Counted from the first letter of the stretch, positions 18,780 through 27,794 are shown. The stretch: 29,245 nucleotides of DNA from JADJOY01 sp016713535 [NCBI: Deltaproteobacteria bacterium] (GCA_016713535.1 JADJOY010000054.1:6793-36037), one strand, 5' to 3'. A program made the numbers and translations. Notes: generated by a model not told the origin, from the letters alone.

Positions 18780-19931
18780 TCAGGCGCTTGCGGGTCGCCG
18801 CCTGCCCTCGGGTTCCGCCTTCACTTCGAAGGCGCCGATCGCCTTCGCCTCGCCGTTGATCAGCACGTCCACGCGGTGGGTGCCCGGGCGGGGCTTACGG
18901 GTGGTGTGGACGGCGAGGGACACGGCGGTGGAGAGCGGGACGCGCTCGCGGGGTGCGAGGGTGAGCCGCCGCAGCTTGAAGACCTTGGGCGCGGCGCGTC
19001 CGCTCGCCTTCACGAAGTGGACGGCGAGGTCGACCAGGAGCTCCTGCGGCGCTCGGGACCGGCTCACGAGCGCGAAGCCGATCCGGACCTCGCCGCCGAT
19101 CGCGACGCGTGCGGGCCGGATCGTCACGTCTTCGATCGCGACGGACGCGCGGTGGCCGTAGCCGAGCAGCGCCAGCGCCGCCGGATCGCCGCGCTTCACG
19201 GCGCTGCGCAGCGCGTGCTCGACGAGCGCGCGGCGGCTCGGCGAGGGCTCCGCGAGCCAGCGCGCGCAGGTCTCGTGGAGGAGCGCGGCGTGGACCTTGC
19301 CGAGGTCGTTCAGGTTGTTGGCGACGCTGCGACGGACGAGCGTGGTGGGGTCGTCCCGCAGGAGCTCGAGGAGTGCGAGCACGCGCTCGGGGTGAGCGTC
19401 GAGCCACGGGACCCGCGCCGCCCACGGCAGCCGGAGGCGCGTACCCTCGGAGACCTGCCGTCGCACGTGCGGGTTCGGATCGAACGCCCAGGTGCGCAGC
19501 ACGTCGAGGGTGCGCTCCGGATGACGCGCGAGGTAGGGCCGGATGCTGAACTCCGCGGTGAAGCGCCTGGTCAGCTCGTGCTGCGCCCGCATCGAGATCT
19601 CGAAGTGCTCGAGCCCGCACTCCGCCACGAAGACGACGTGGGGTAGGTAGAAGAACGGCGCCATGCCCGCGCCGAGCAGCTCGTCGCTCGCGTGCTCGGC
19701 GCCGAGCGAAGCGAGCAGCACCTCGATCGCGTCGGGATAGGCGGGCGGCAGGTGGCGGGTGAGGGCGGCGGCGATGTGCCTGGCGCGGTCGAGCAGCTCG
19801 AGGCTCTCGAGGCCGGCGCTCGCGTGCGCCACGAACTCGGCGGCCGCGAAGCGCGCATCGACGCGCGCGATCTCGCCGGCGAGGCGCTCCACCAGCGCGG
19901 TGGAGAAGAAGGTCTTGAGCGGCTCCGCCAT
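18780..19931 (-). CDS. alkC: AlkC-type DNA alkylation repair glycosylase with Ig-like tail
   Basis: 383 residues. The N-terminus MAEPLKTFFSTALVERLAG and the following ELLDRARHIAAAL closely follow AlkC (compare MAEPFKN, and E-L-K-E-R-S-M-H-I in Bacillus AlkC). AlkC is built of HEAT-like helical repeats that wrap DNA and excise cationic 3-methyl bases without flipping the base. HEAT repeats run to about residue 275 (RHPERTLDVLRTWAFDPNPHVRR and DDPTTLVRRSVANNLNDLGK are typical). The last about 100 residues are beta-rich (ITVRPARVAIGGEVRIGF-like strands, then LRRLTLAPRERVPLS), matching the Ig-like domain of the longer AlkC class. It is likely cytoplasmic and acts in alkylation damage repair. No ada or other repair gene is beside it. 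The start ATG 19931 has only a weak ribosome site. Confidence 0.88.
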   Translation of the reverse strand: MAEPLKTFFSTALVERLAGEIARVDARFAAAEFVAHASAGLESLELLDRARHIAAALTRHLPPAYPDAIEVLLASLGAEHASDELLGAGMAPFFYLPHVVFVAECGLEHFEISMRAQHELTRRFTAEFSIRPYLARHPERTLDVLRTWAFDPNPHVRRQVSEGTRLRLPWAARVPWLDAHPERVLALLELLRDDPTTLVRRSVANNLNDLGKVHAALLHETCARWLAEPSPSRRALVEHALRSAVKRGDPAALALLGYGHRASVAIEDVTIRPARVAIGGEVRIGFALVSRSRAPQELLVDLAVHFVKASGRAAPKVFKLRRLTLAPRERVPLSTAVSLAVHTTRKPRPGTHRVDVLINGEAKAIGAFEVKAEPEGRRRPASA

Positions 19932-19982
19932 GGCGGCGGTGTAGCCGAGAGTCGCTCCCGCGGCGCGGGTGCAGGAGTGCGC

Positions 19983-20246
19983 TCAGGCGCGCTCGAGCAC
20001 GCCGCGCTCGACGAGCGCTCGGAGCACGAGCAGGGTGTCTTCCTCGTCGAGCGGGGATTCGCCGACGATCTCGCCGAGCGGCATGCCGGACGACGTGGTT
20101 CCGCACAGGCGGAGCACCGCTTGCTCGGCCGGCGCGAGCGCCGGAGCGTGCGCGGTGGGCGGGTTGTGCCGGAACGTTCGGGCCGCGCCGCCCAGCGATT
20201 GGAAGAGAGAGACGACGCGGCTCAGGCGCTGCAGGGTGTCGTTCAT
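19983..20246 (-). CDS. Small winged-helix-like protein
   Basis: 87 residues from ATG 20246. Its second half (PAEQAVLRLCG, then LDEEDTLLVLRALVERGVLE) has the pattern of a small winged helix of the kind that ends DUF4388-type proteins: helix, turn, recognition-like helix, then a R/GV strand. The first half is a short helix (RLSRVVSLFQSLGGAARTF). It shares this C-terminal pattern with the two paralogs at 23283-23561 and 27845-28126, but not their N-terminal GGxGAxYHxSLH segment, so it is at best a distant member. It lies 51 bases upstream of alkC in the same direction, so the two may be cotranscribed. The function is unknown; DNA- or protein-binding is a guess. Confidence 0.7.
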   Translation of the reverse strand: MNDTLQRLSRVVSLFQSLGGAARTFRHNPPTAHAPALAPAEQAVLRLCGTTSSGMPLGEIVGESPLDEEDTLLVLRALVERGVLERA

Positions 20247-20352
20247 CGTGGGCTCTCGGGTGGTCTCGTGGTTTTGCGCCGAGAGCTTGCCGAGCCGAGT
20301 TGAAGATCGCGTGACGCGGCGGTAGCAAATCGCCGCCGCGGGGATCGAAGGG

Positions 20353-20420
20353 CTGGAGGGTCGTCGCTTCGTCGACGACCCCAGGGCACCGTGGCGACCG
20401 ACGAAGCGACGACCCTCCAG
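20353..20420 (-). terminator. 22-bp perfect inverted repeat after the glycosyltransferase gene
   Basis: Arms at 20353-20374 and 20399-20420 are perfect complements of 22 bases with a 24-base loop. The outer ends read GGAGGG and CCCTCC as in modules A and B, but the inner sequence differs (GTCGTCGCTTCGTCG). It lies 14 bases after the stop at 20435, so on the minus strand it is a strong terminator candidate. The arm length is unusually large for a plain terminator. Confidence 0.65.
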
Positions 20421-20434
20421 CGACGCGACGCCGG

Positions 20435-21676
20435 TTACGAACCGGGTCTCTTCGCGCCGAGCGGCTCGAACGCGGCGAGGAGGCGCGCGGCCACGGCGGG
20501 CCAGGCGAAGCGCGCGTGCACGGCTGCGCGCGCGGCGTCGCCGAGAGCGCGTCCGCGATCGGCCCGGGCGAGCGTGCGCACGATCGCCTCGCCCAGCGCG
20601 CGCGCGTCGCCCGGCGGCACCAGCACACCGCTCAGGCCGCTCTCGATCTTCTCGGGGATCCCGCCGGCCGCGCTCGCCACGATCGGCAGGCCGTGGGCCA
20701 TCGCCTCCTGGGTGACGATCGACGTGCCCTCGAAGAGCGTGGGATGAACGAAGAGGTCGGCGAGGGGGTAGAGGTTGTGGAGCTCGGGATCGCTGACCTG
20801 GCCGACGAACTGGACGTGGTCGCCGAGTCCGGCCTCGGCGGCGGCTCGTTCGAGCGCAGCGCCCTGGCTGCCGGTCCCGGCGACGACCCAGCGCCACCCG
20901 GCAGGCAGCACCTCGCGGATCGCCGCGAACGCCTCGACCGCGACGTGGAACCCCTTGTTGCGCTCGAGCCGCGACACGCTGAGAACGAGCGGCCGATCGG
21001 CCTCCACGCCGAGGCGCTCGCGCCAGCGCCGCGCCATCGCTTCGTTGCGGAGCGACGCGAGGTGCGCCAGGTCCGTGCCGACCGGCACCACCGCCCACGC
21101 CCGCGGCGCGAAGCCGAGAAGGCGCTCCGACTCGGCGCGCGCCGCCTCGTCCGTCGCGACCACCAGCGCCGCGCGCCGCGAGGCGCTGCGGATCCCCGCG
21201 CGAAACGGCGTGTAGAGCGCATGCTTCGTCGCGCTCGTCGACTTGAACTCCTCCATGCCTTGGTTGATGACCGCGAGCGCCGGAACGCCGCCGGGGGCAC
21301 GCCCGATGCGCCGCGCGATCCCCCACCCCGCGAGGCCCTGCGCGTAGACGACGTCGAACGGCTTCTCGGCGTGGCGCGCCAGCACCGCCGCCGCGGCGGC
21401 GTGGGAGAACAAGAAGTAGTTGCTGATGCGATCGAGGATCACGCGGCCCTTGCGCTGGCCCAGGCCGGGGATCGTCGCGTGGCGCACGAAGTGAACCGCG
21501 CCGGACGCGAGCGGCAGCGCCTCGGTGGCCGCGCGTTCGTGGTCGGGCGGTTCGCAGGAGAGCTCGACCTCGGCGCCCGCCGCGCTCACGTGGATCGCCA
21601 CGTCCGCGGCGTAGCGCTGCAGCCCGCCGTGGAAGTGAAATGGCGCCGAGAAGCGAGTGAGGAGGGCGATTCGCAT
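20435..21676 (-). CDS. GT4-family glycosyltransferase
   Basis: 413 residues from ATG 21676, two Rossmann-like halves of a GT-B enzyme. The N-terminal acceptor half begins MRIALLTRF and has the glycine-rich HGGLQRYAADV loop (about 16-26). The C-terminal donor half starts near LVLSVSRLERNKGF and contains the family signature FEGTSIVTQEAM then GLPIVASAAGGIPE, where the two Glu residues (E-x7-E) bind the nucleotide sugar. It transfers a sugar from an activated donor with retention of configuration. Such enzymes build lipopolysaccharide, capsule or glycolipids at the inner membrane face. The particular sugar and acceptor cannot be told, and no polysaccharide gene cluster surrounds it. It stands alone, with a strong hairpin downstream. 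Confidence 0.9.
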   Translation of the reverse strand: MRIALLTRFSAPFHFHGGLQRYAADVAIHVSAAGAEVELSCEPPDHERAATEALPLASGAVHFVRHATIPGLGQRKGRVILDRISNYFLFSHAAAAAVLARHAEKPFDVVYAQGLAGWGIARRIGRAPGGVPALAVINQGMEEFKSTSATKHALYTPFRAGIRSASRRAALVVATDEAARAESERLLGFAPRAWAVVPVGTDLAHLASLRNEAMARRWRERLGVEADRPLVLSVSRLERNKGFHVAVEAFAAIREVLPAGWRWVVAGTGSQGAALERAAAEAGLGDHVQFVGQVSDPELHNLYPLADLFVHPTLFEGTSIVTQEAMAHGLPIVASAAGGIPEKIESGLSGVLVPPGDARALGEAIVRTLARADRGRALGDAARAAVHARFAWPAVAARLLAAFEPLGAKRPGS

Positions 21677-22209
21677 CGGAGGGGCCGCGAGCGTGACCCG
21701 AGCCGAGGTCACGCGGTGGGAGTGACGCGCTCGACCATGGTCCGCCCGCGGGGTGGATGTCCACCGGGAAGAATCGACGGTGTTGCCGGCACGTCCACGC
21801 GCTGCGACCCGATCGTTACCCGCGTCGGCCAACGTCGATCTCGACCCGGTCGACCGATCTCCCTGACCAGCGTCCACGCCCGTACCGCGTGCTTCGCCGC
21901 GGCGCGACCTCGGCCTGAATCATCGGCCCACGATGAGCGCGATCGTCCGGAGGGCGGGGCTCCTGTCCCACCGGGACTTCACGGAGCGGTGGAGCCGGCG
22001 CCGCCAGCCGATCGCTCCAGACCTGGGCCGCACGTCCAGCTTTGCCCCGGGGTCGGAGTCGCCGGAGCGGGATCCGATCCAGGATCGCAGCTCGCCGGGC
22101 TGCCAGGGCGGAACCCGTTACGTCGTCACCATCGAATCTTCACCAGGGCTTCACCTGCACCCGGTACGGTTCTCCCGAACACGTGCAGCGTCGGATCGGG
22201 AGAGGCGTC
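21677..22209. other. 533-base divergent intergenic gap
   Basis: Lies between the divergently transcribed GT4 and HEAT-repeat genes, so it should carry both promoters. No clear -35/-10 pair, operator palindrome or RNA gene was found. A plus-strand frame from ATG 21933 is open for 118 codons but is arginine- and serine-rich, overlaps the HEAT gene out of frame and has no family features, so I do not call it. Confidence 0.5.
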
Positions 22210-22668
22210 ATGGAAGAGAGAACGAATCGGCCGGAGCGGGTGGCCAGCGTCGACAGGCTCGCCTTCGGCCTGGTCGTGGCGCTCGGTAGTAACGACGCCG
22301 GCCGTCGAAAGCGAGCCGCCGATCGGTTGTGGCAGCTCGGGCCGCGGGCGGTCCGGCGCGCGGTCGGCCCGCTGCTCGCGCTGCTCGACGACGACGATCG
22401 CGAGGTGAGCATCGCCGCCGGGTTGAGCCTGTTCAGCGCGGCACCGTTGCCCGATGAGTACGTGCCCGCGCTCATGAGGCTGCTGCTGAACCGGCGGCCC
22501 GAGGTCCGCGGCTGGAGTGCTTCGTTGCTCGGTGACTTCGCGACGGCTCGGGTCGTCGTCGCCCGCACGCTCGAGACGCTGGCGCACCACGACCCGAGCG
22601 CGGAGGTCCGCTGGCGAGCGACCACGGCGCTCGCAGCCCTGGCGGACCGATCCGAGCGCCCGTCGTGA
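22210..22668 (+). CDS. Small HEAT-repeat protein
   Basis: 152 residues from ATG 22210, with GGGAGAGG 4-11 bases upstream as a good ribosome site. After an N-terminal helix, it consists of about three HEAT-like helical pairs, each with the sequence form LxxLDDxDxEVxxxAxxxL (RAVGPLLALLDDDDREV, LMRLLLNRRPEVRGWSA, HDPSAEVRWRATTALAAL). HEAT repeats bind other proteins. No signal peptide is present, so it is cytoplasmic. The stop TGA overlaps the GTG start of a zinc-ribbon gene, indicating translational coupling, so the two products probably act together. The partner is unknown. Confidence 0.75.
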   Translation: MEERTNRPERVASVDRLAFGLVVALGSNDAGRRKRAADRLWQLGPRAVRRAVGPLLALLDDDDREVSIAAGLSLFSAAPLPDEYVPALMRLLLNRRPEVRGWSASLLGDFATARVVVARTLETLAHHDPSAEVRWRATTALAALADRSERPS

Positions 22669-22871
22669 TCGAGAAGCAGACGCCCGACGACCGCCGTCCG
22701 TCGCCGCGCTGCCCGTCGTGCGGCGGCGCCGATCTCGGCAAGTACTCGCGGATCCCAGCGCGTCTCCGTCCCCACGATCGCCCGGCTCGCATCGAAGGCT
22801 GGATCTGCCGGACGTGCGGACATCGCACCACCAGCGAGTCAGCACCCGAACGCGAGCGGCCGGTCGGTTGA
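22665..22871 (+). CDS. Small zinc-ribbon protein
   Basis: 68 residues from GTG 22665, overlapping the previous stop by four bases (GTGA). Two Cys pairs, CPSCGG (residues about 16-21) and CRTCG (about 48-52), would hold one zinc in a rubredoxin-like knuckle. The linker of about 28 residues is rich in Arg and Pro (YSRIPARLRPHDRPARIEGW). The rest is charged and probably unstructured. Such ribbons occur in small regulators and in nucleic acid- or protein-binding adaptors; nothing more specific can be read. The reliable evidence for it being a gene is the coupling and the spacing of the four Cys. Confidence 0.72.
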   Translation: MIEKQTPDDRRPSPRCPSCGGADLGKYSRIPARLRPHDRPARIEGWICRTCGHRTTSESAPERERPVG

Positions 22872-22981
22872 CCTGAGCTCGGGGGTCGACCGGCCCGTCG
22901 CCGCCCGCGTGGTCAGCGGTCGCGCGCGGAGCTCGAGCGACCGGGCGTCGTGGATGAGGCCGGTCGGAGGGACGCTCCCGG

Positions 22982-23215
22982 TCAGCTCTCGCCTTGGTCG
23001 CGATCGCGGAGAGCGAAGTCGCGCAGCCGGGTGCGTGCGTGGCGGTAGCTGAGGATGGGGACGAAGAGCTGGATCCGAGCGGCTCGGAACGGCTCGAGGC
23101 TCTCTTCGAACACGGCCCGGATCGTCGCGTCGTCCACGACGCCGGCGAACTCGGTGAAAAGCCGGCTCAGCTCGCCGTCGGCCTTGGAGCGCCCCAGGGA
23201 TCTGTCACCAGACAT
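22982..23215 (-). CDS. Three-helix-bundle dimerisation-domain protein
   Basis: 77 residues. Start ATG 23215 is chosen over the upstream in-frame ATG 23254 because GGAGGG lies 5 bases before it. The core FAGVVDDATIRAVFEES, then ARIQLFVPILSYRHARTRL, matches the short three-helix-bundle family found in many soil bacteria (form F-x3-V-x3-V...F-x2-A-x-V-x3-VPVL-x3-A-x3-L). Members are usually about 60-80 residues and of unknown biochemical role; some sit beside stress or redox genes. No signal peptide, membrane segment or Cys is present. It converges with the zinc-ribbon gene and runs in the direction of the winged-helix-like gene upstream. Confidence 0.72.
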   Translation of the reverse strand: MSGDRSLGRSKADGELSRLFTEFAGVVDDATIRAVFEESLEPFRAARIQLFVPILSYRHARTRLRDFALRDRDQGES

Positions 23216-23282
23216 CGTTCCCTCCGCTACTGCTCGTCGTCTGCTTGCGATCAACCCGGCGCCGTCGTCGTGCAGGTCGCGA

Positions 23283-23561
23283 TCACAGGGACGCCCGTAG
23301 GAGGCGCGAGATGACGCCGCGGACCGCGAGGTCGCGCAGGGTCCGGACCACTTCGCCGGGGTGCAACGCGCAGCGCCGGATCACCTGCTCGACCGTTGCG
23401 GCGCCGTCGATCGCGCGCAGCACCGCGAGCTCGGCGTGCCGCAGCTCGTCGAGGACGTCGTGGTGCAGGCTCTCGTGGTACGTCGCGCCCCACCCACCGA
23501 GCGCAGCAACGTCGGCCTCGAGCTCGGGGGCGCCATGCAGGATGTCGAGCGGAGCGGACAC
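23283..23561 (-). CDS. Small winged-helix-like protein, paralog 1 of a local family
   Basis: 92 residues from GTG 23561, with GGAGA a few bases upstream. It is a clear paralog of the gene at 27845-28126. Both begin GTG-TCC-GCT, then share the GGxGAxYHxSLHxD segment (residues about 22-35), AxxAVLRA, TVxQV, C-x3-P-x-E and L-x2-(R/Q)GVI. The second half is a winged-helix-like fold (helix, LHPGEVVRTLRDLAVRGV, strand). The His-rich segment YHESLHHDVLDELRH might bind metal, but this is a guess. It resembles no well-known family to me. The gene starts 257 bases downstream of the PHP lipoprotein stop and shares the direction of 22982-23215, 67 bases away, with which it may be cotranscribed. Confidence 0.75.
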   Translation of the reverse strand: MSAPLDILHGAPELEADVAALGGWGATYHESLHHDVLDELRHAELAVLRAIDGAATVEQVIRRCALHPGEVVRTLRDLAVRGVISRLLRASL

Positions 23562-23686
23562 CTTCGTCTCCGATGTGATTCACGAGGCGCGTGACCCCCG
23601 CCGTAGCTCCCCCGGCGGAGCCTGCTCGGCCAGGCCGGGGCGGGCCGGTCGCGAGTCCGGGAACGACCACGCACAGGATGGCCAGC

Positions 23687-23696
23687 GCGTGTTTCG
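23687..23696 (-). promoter_or_regulatory. Conserved element upstream of paralog 1
   Basis: The minus-strand string CGAAACACGC lies 126 bases upstream of the GTG at 23561, and again at 28231-28240, 105 bases upstream of paralog 2. Flanking matches (TCG and AGGAT on either side) extend the similarity to about 30 bases. Both intergenic regions otherwise differ, so this may be a shared promoter or regulator site; it is only two examples. Confidence 0.4.
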
Positions 23697-23818
23697 GATC
23701 GCTGGAGCCGGTGTGCCGATTTGGCGGCGGCGTGGCTGCTCGGTCGTCGGGCGCGGCCTTGCACCAGCCGCCCGGTCGCGCGCAAACGAACGCCTGCAGG
23801 TACACGGGCTCGCCCGCC

Positions 23819-26800
23819 TCACGGGAACTTGCGCGACTCGATCGTCGCGGGTGGCGATGCGCCCTGGCGGCCGTGGATCTGGTCGAGCGCGAGCTGCCAC
23901 TGGACGAAGTCCTTGACCGCGAGCGCGCCGCCGAGCAGGTCGTCGGGCGGCAGCTCGAGGCTCTTGCAGGCGCAGTCCTCGGAACGGCTCGCGCCCTCGC
24001 ACTGCGCGAGCTTGAAGCGGCCGTTCGCCGGCGGGCGCCCCGGCGCGGTGAAGCGTCCATCGCCGTCCACGTCGACGAAGATGGGATTCGTCAGAGCGTA
24101 GGGCGGGATGTTGAACGTGCGGGGCAACCCGTTGCTCAGGAACAGGCTCGGGACGATCGACGAGAACGCGTCGGAGAGCGGATCCCCGGACGGCTCGACG
24201 GTGGGGAAGTTCACGGGGAAGAGGTCGTCGTCGCCGAGGGCCACGACCACGAAGTACGTGTCGCGTGCGCGGCGGTCGTTGACCGCGGCGTCACGCACGT
24301 CCACGGTGACCCGGTCGCGGAACTTGTACGTGGTCGGATTCGGCCTCGGCACGGAGCGTTCGGCGATCAGCTCACCGTTGGCGTAGATCTCGACGCGGTC
24401 GATCTGGAACCAGTCGGGCCCCTGGACGTCGATGTCGAGGTCGACGATGCCGTCGGTTCGCGTGATCGTGTCGCCGATCCGCGCGTCGCCGATCCGGAAC
24501 CGCACGAGCGGCCCGAAGCCGAGCGCGACGCGTCCCGAGGCGACGGTCTTCGCGACGTCGATCTCGTCGATCGCGCCGGGCAGATCGGAACCGAGCTCGA
24601 CCCAGCTCGCGCCCTTGCCGCTGTCGCTGCAGCCGTGGCTGTCGGAGTTCGCGAGCGCGGTCGGGCTCGCGCCCAGGTTCAGGACCGCGAAGAAGTCGTC
24701 GACACCGCCCTGGTTCGAGCCCGAGTCGTCGAGGGCCAGTAGGTCTCCCGACGTGAGCAGCCGCCGCTGCTCGTCGGCGGTGCGCTCGAGGACCCGATAC
24801 AGGGTGGGCGGCGGGAGCGGCTCGGTCTGCCCGGGCGCCACCGGTGGCACCTCCTCGATCGTGGGAGTGCGGATCTGCTCCAGGCGCTTTCCGTTCACGG
24901 CTTCCATCGCCACGAAGCAATCGATGCAGAAGTTCTCCTTCTTGACCGGGCCGAAGAACGAGCTGCGGACGATCGGGTTGCCGAGGGTGATGAAGTTGTC
25001 GGAGCACAGCACCCCGGTTCCCTGATCGAACCCGAACTGGCTGAAGTAGCCGGTGCTGCTCGAGCGTGGGTGATTCGCCACGGTCACCGTGCGATCCGGG
25101 CCGTACTTGCCGAGCGAGCGCAGCGTCTCGAAGATCTGCGGCGGCGCGAGTCCCAGCCACCGAGGCGCGCCGTTCGCCGCCTTGGATTGGTCCTGGTGAG
25201 CCGGGAAGCCGTTGTAGTGCCCTGCCTCCACCGTGGTCAGCTCGTCTCCCACGAGCGTCGAGATCCACGGACGCAGGTCGAGCTCGTCGATGTAGGGCCA
25301 ATAGTTGGTGATGTAGTCGTGGTCGGTGGCGGCGAGCAGGTCGAGGCCTGCGCGGCGTGGCCCTTGACGCGGTCGATCTTCGGGCAGCTCGCGTCGTGGC
25401 TCGATTCCGAGTGGACGTGGAAGTCGGCGGTGATCCAGCCGGTCGAGTCCACGGCCCGCGCGATCGTGAGGACCACGAGCTTCTCGAGGCCCGCCTCCGC
25501 GGTCACGTCGCGCTGGTCGATCGAGTACTCGTAGCCGCGCGACGCGTGGACGCGGTAGCGCCCCGGCTCGAGCTCGAACACCGCGCGCCCGTCGGTGGTG
25601 TAGCGGTAGGCGGCGACGAACTCGAGGTCGGCCCGCGCCGGATCGGCCGTCTGCGGTTCGTAGATCGCGCCGTCCCTCGGCAGACGCGAGAGTGGCAGGC
25701 TGCCCTCACCGAAGCGCGCCCACGGGATGCCGTGACCGTCGAGCTCGGTGAGGGTGATCTTGGAGGGCAAGCCGGCGCCGGCGCGTCCAGCGTCGCGAAC
25801 CTCGACGCGCACCTTGCCGGAACGGGGCACGACGACCGAGGCGGGCGTCCGCTGCCCGGCCACGACCTCGACCGGCACGAGCGGCGACCGTCCGCGTCCG
25901 CTCGAGACGCCGACCAGCACGTAGTGTCCGGGGACGATCGTGCCTTCGAAGGAGCCGTCCGGGATCCCGTCCGCGAGGCGCACGTCCGTCTGGAACTGCG
26001 ACACCGGGAAGCCGAGGTCGCGCCAATCGAGCGTCGAGAGGTCGCGCAGGTCGCCGCGCGCGTCGCGGGGGTGATCGAACACCAGCACCCGCGCTCCGCT
26101 CAGCGCCGTGCCGGAGGCCTCCTCGACCACCCGTCCGGCCAGGACCCCCGTCGTGAGCCCGCGGACCTCGTTGACCACGTCGAGTACCGACGCGACGTCC
26201 CCCTCGCCGACGAGGAAGTAGCGCTCGTAGGTGATCGCGTCGCCCGGCTGGCCGGCGGCCGGAGACGGGCTGCGCCCGGCCGCGTCGCGCACGTCCAGCG
26301 ACGAGGCGTAGAAGGCCGGCGCCACGTCGCCCGCGACCAGCGGGATGGTCAAGGTGCCACGGGGAGTGGTCATGCCGTACGAGATGCGCTTGCCCACGCC
26401 CGCGAAGAAGGGTCCGGTGAGCGGGTCCTCGAACGTGTTGCGGAACGGCGCCGCCTCGTTCCAGTAGCGGTCCGGCGTCGGATTCGCCGCCGGCTGGAGC
26501 TGTGCCGAGAACGCGTCGAAGCCGAACGACGGCGAGAAGAGATCGGTCTTGCCACCGAAGAGCGCGATGTCGCCGAAGGTCTGGCCGAGGAGGATCGGCA
26601 CCAGCACCTTGAGCGGCCCCGGTGAGTAGGTCACCGTGAACGAACGCTCGGGGACGAACTCGGTCTTGGCCTCGGCGCCGTAGCGGACCTCGGTGCGAAT
26701 CGTGAGGTAGCGTTTACCCGGCTCGAGGATGTAGTCGTGGACGATGCGGACGTCCGAGGTCTGGAGATCGAGCGGGATCAGGTCGGTGATCGCGAGGTAC

Positions 26801-27288
26801 GGCACGAGCGCCGCCTCGACGCGCACGATGGCTCGCTGGTCCGCGCCGTCGCCGCCGGCCGCGAGCACCTTCACGCTGGAGGCGATCGGCTGCGTCGAGC
26901 CCGTGAGCTGCTCGGGCTCGTCGGGACGCTGGACGCGGATGTCGACCACCGGGAAGATCTCGCCCAGCTCGTCCCGGCCATCGGCCGGCCTGGCGTCGGG
27001 TCGCTGGAGGTCCGCGTCGACCAGCCCGCCGCCGTAGAGGTTGGGGCCGGCCGACTCGAACGCGCCGACCACCGCGAGCCGGATCTGGTCGTTCTCCAGC
27101 ATGAAGTCGCCGACCGCCGCGGTGGCGGTCGCGCCGCCGATGAGCTGGTTGCGATCGGTGACCTGGAACGCGCGCGCGAACGGCGCTCGCCTCCCGATCG
27201 CCGAGCCGCCACCCGACGAACAGCCGATGGAGGCGACCAGGACGACTGCCAGAGCGCTGACGAACGTGGCGGAGCGAGCCCGAGCCAT
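23819..27288 (-). CDS. PHP-domain (CehA/McbA-like) metallohydrolase lipoprotein (one-base frame break)
   Basis: About 1,156 residues once one base is restored near 25352; the span of 3470 is one short of 1157 codons. ATG 27288 has GAGGGG 9 bases upstream. The signal peptide ends in a lipobox ASIGC (Cys 23). A long N-terminal beta-rich region and carboxypeptidase-regulatory-like modules (SGARVLVFDHPRD, EPGRYRVHASRG) lead into a PHP phosphoesterase-like domain. Its metal motifs are ADFHVHSESSHDAS (about 624-637), AATDHDYITNYW, then ANHPR and ANSDSHGCSD (about 880). Proteins of this layout are hydrolases of phosphoesters or amide/ester bonds, with two or three metals. The C-terminal part contains FVDVDGDGRFTAPG, a calcium-loop-like segment, and six or more Cys, fitting an exported protein. 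The substrate is unknown. Confidence 0.85.
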
Positions 27289-27584
27289 GGCGCGGATCCC
27301 CCTCGGAGGAGGTCGAGTGAGCCGCGGGCCGAACGGGGCGCCGCCGGAACCCGTGACCTTTCCACCTTCGTGCAACGGTTTCGTGGCGCGCGCGGAAACT
27401 CTCGGCGCGCGTCTCGTCGTCCGGCCGTCACCCGTCGAAGGATCGCGAGTGCGGCCGACCACGGCCCGATGACCGGCTGAGAGGCCGGGCCGGACCCGAG
27501 CGAGGCGGCCACGCGCGATCGGTGACCGCGACCCCCCTCCGCGCCCGGCGGGGCAGGGGGCATCACGGTCCTCATCGCCGCTTC
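27289..27584. other. Gap between PHP lipoprotein and zinc-ribbon genes
   Basis: 296 bases upstream of the PHP lipoprotein. It presumably holds its promoter. No hairpin, repeat or credible small gene was seen, and no convincing -35/-10 boxes. Confidence 0.5.
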
Positions 27585-27794
27585 CTACCTGGCTCGCGCC
27601 TCGCCGGCGCTGTCCATCCACCGGGCCAGCGCGCGTGCGCAGTCGGCGCACAGGTCGACCGGCCTCCGGCCCAGCGGCGCTTCACCATGCGTGGTCTCGC
27701 GATCCGCGGCCCTGAAGACGACCATGTCCTTCACGCCCCAACCGGCGGCATCGGCATCTCTGCCACATCGATCACAGACGACACGTTTCGCCAT
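27585..27794 (-). CDS. Small zinc-ribbon protein
   Basis: 69 residues from ATG 27794, with GGGAGGTG about 8 bases upstream, one of the best ribosome sites in the window. The pairs CDRCG (residues 7-11) and CADC (about 49-52) suggest a single zinc site, with about 37 residues between. The intervening segment (GWGVKDMVVFRAADR) looks like a small beta hairpin. It resembles recombinant zinc-ribbon adaptors but no named family. It follows 50 bases after the stop of the winged-helix-like paralog (27845-28126) in the same direction, so the two are probably cotranscribed. Confidence 0.75.
   Translation of the reverse strand: MAKRVVCDRCGRDADAAGWGVKDMVVFRAADRETTHGEAPLGRRPVDLCADCARALARWMDSAGEARAR

Noticed and set aside
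20516-22408. Plus-strand ORF of 630 codons
   Set aside because: Antisense to the GT4 gene and then out of frame with the HEAT gene; no recognisable segment.
22888-22969. Inverted repeat CGACCGGCC ... GGCCGGTCG after the zinc-ribbon gene
   Set aside because: Only 9 bp with about 65 bases between the arms; expected by chance at this GC content.
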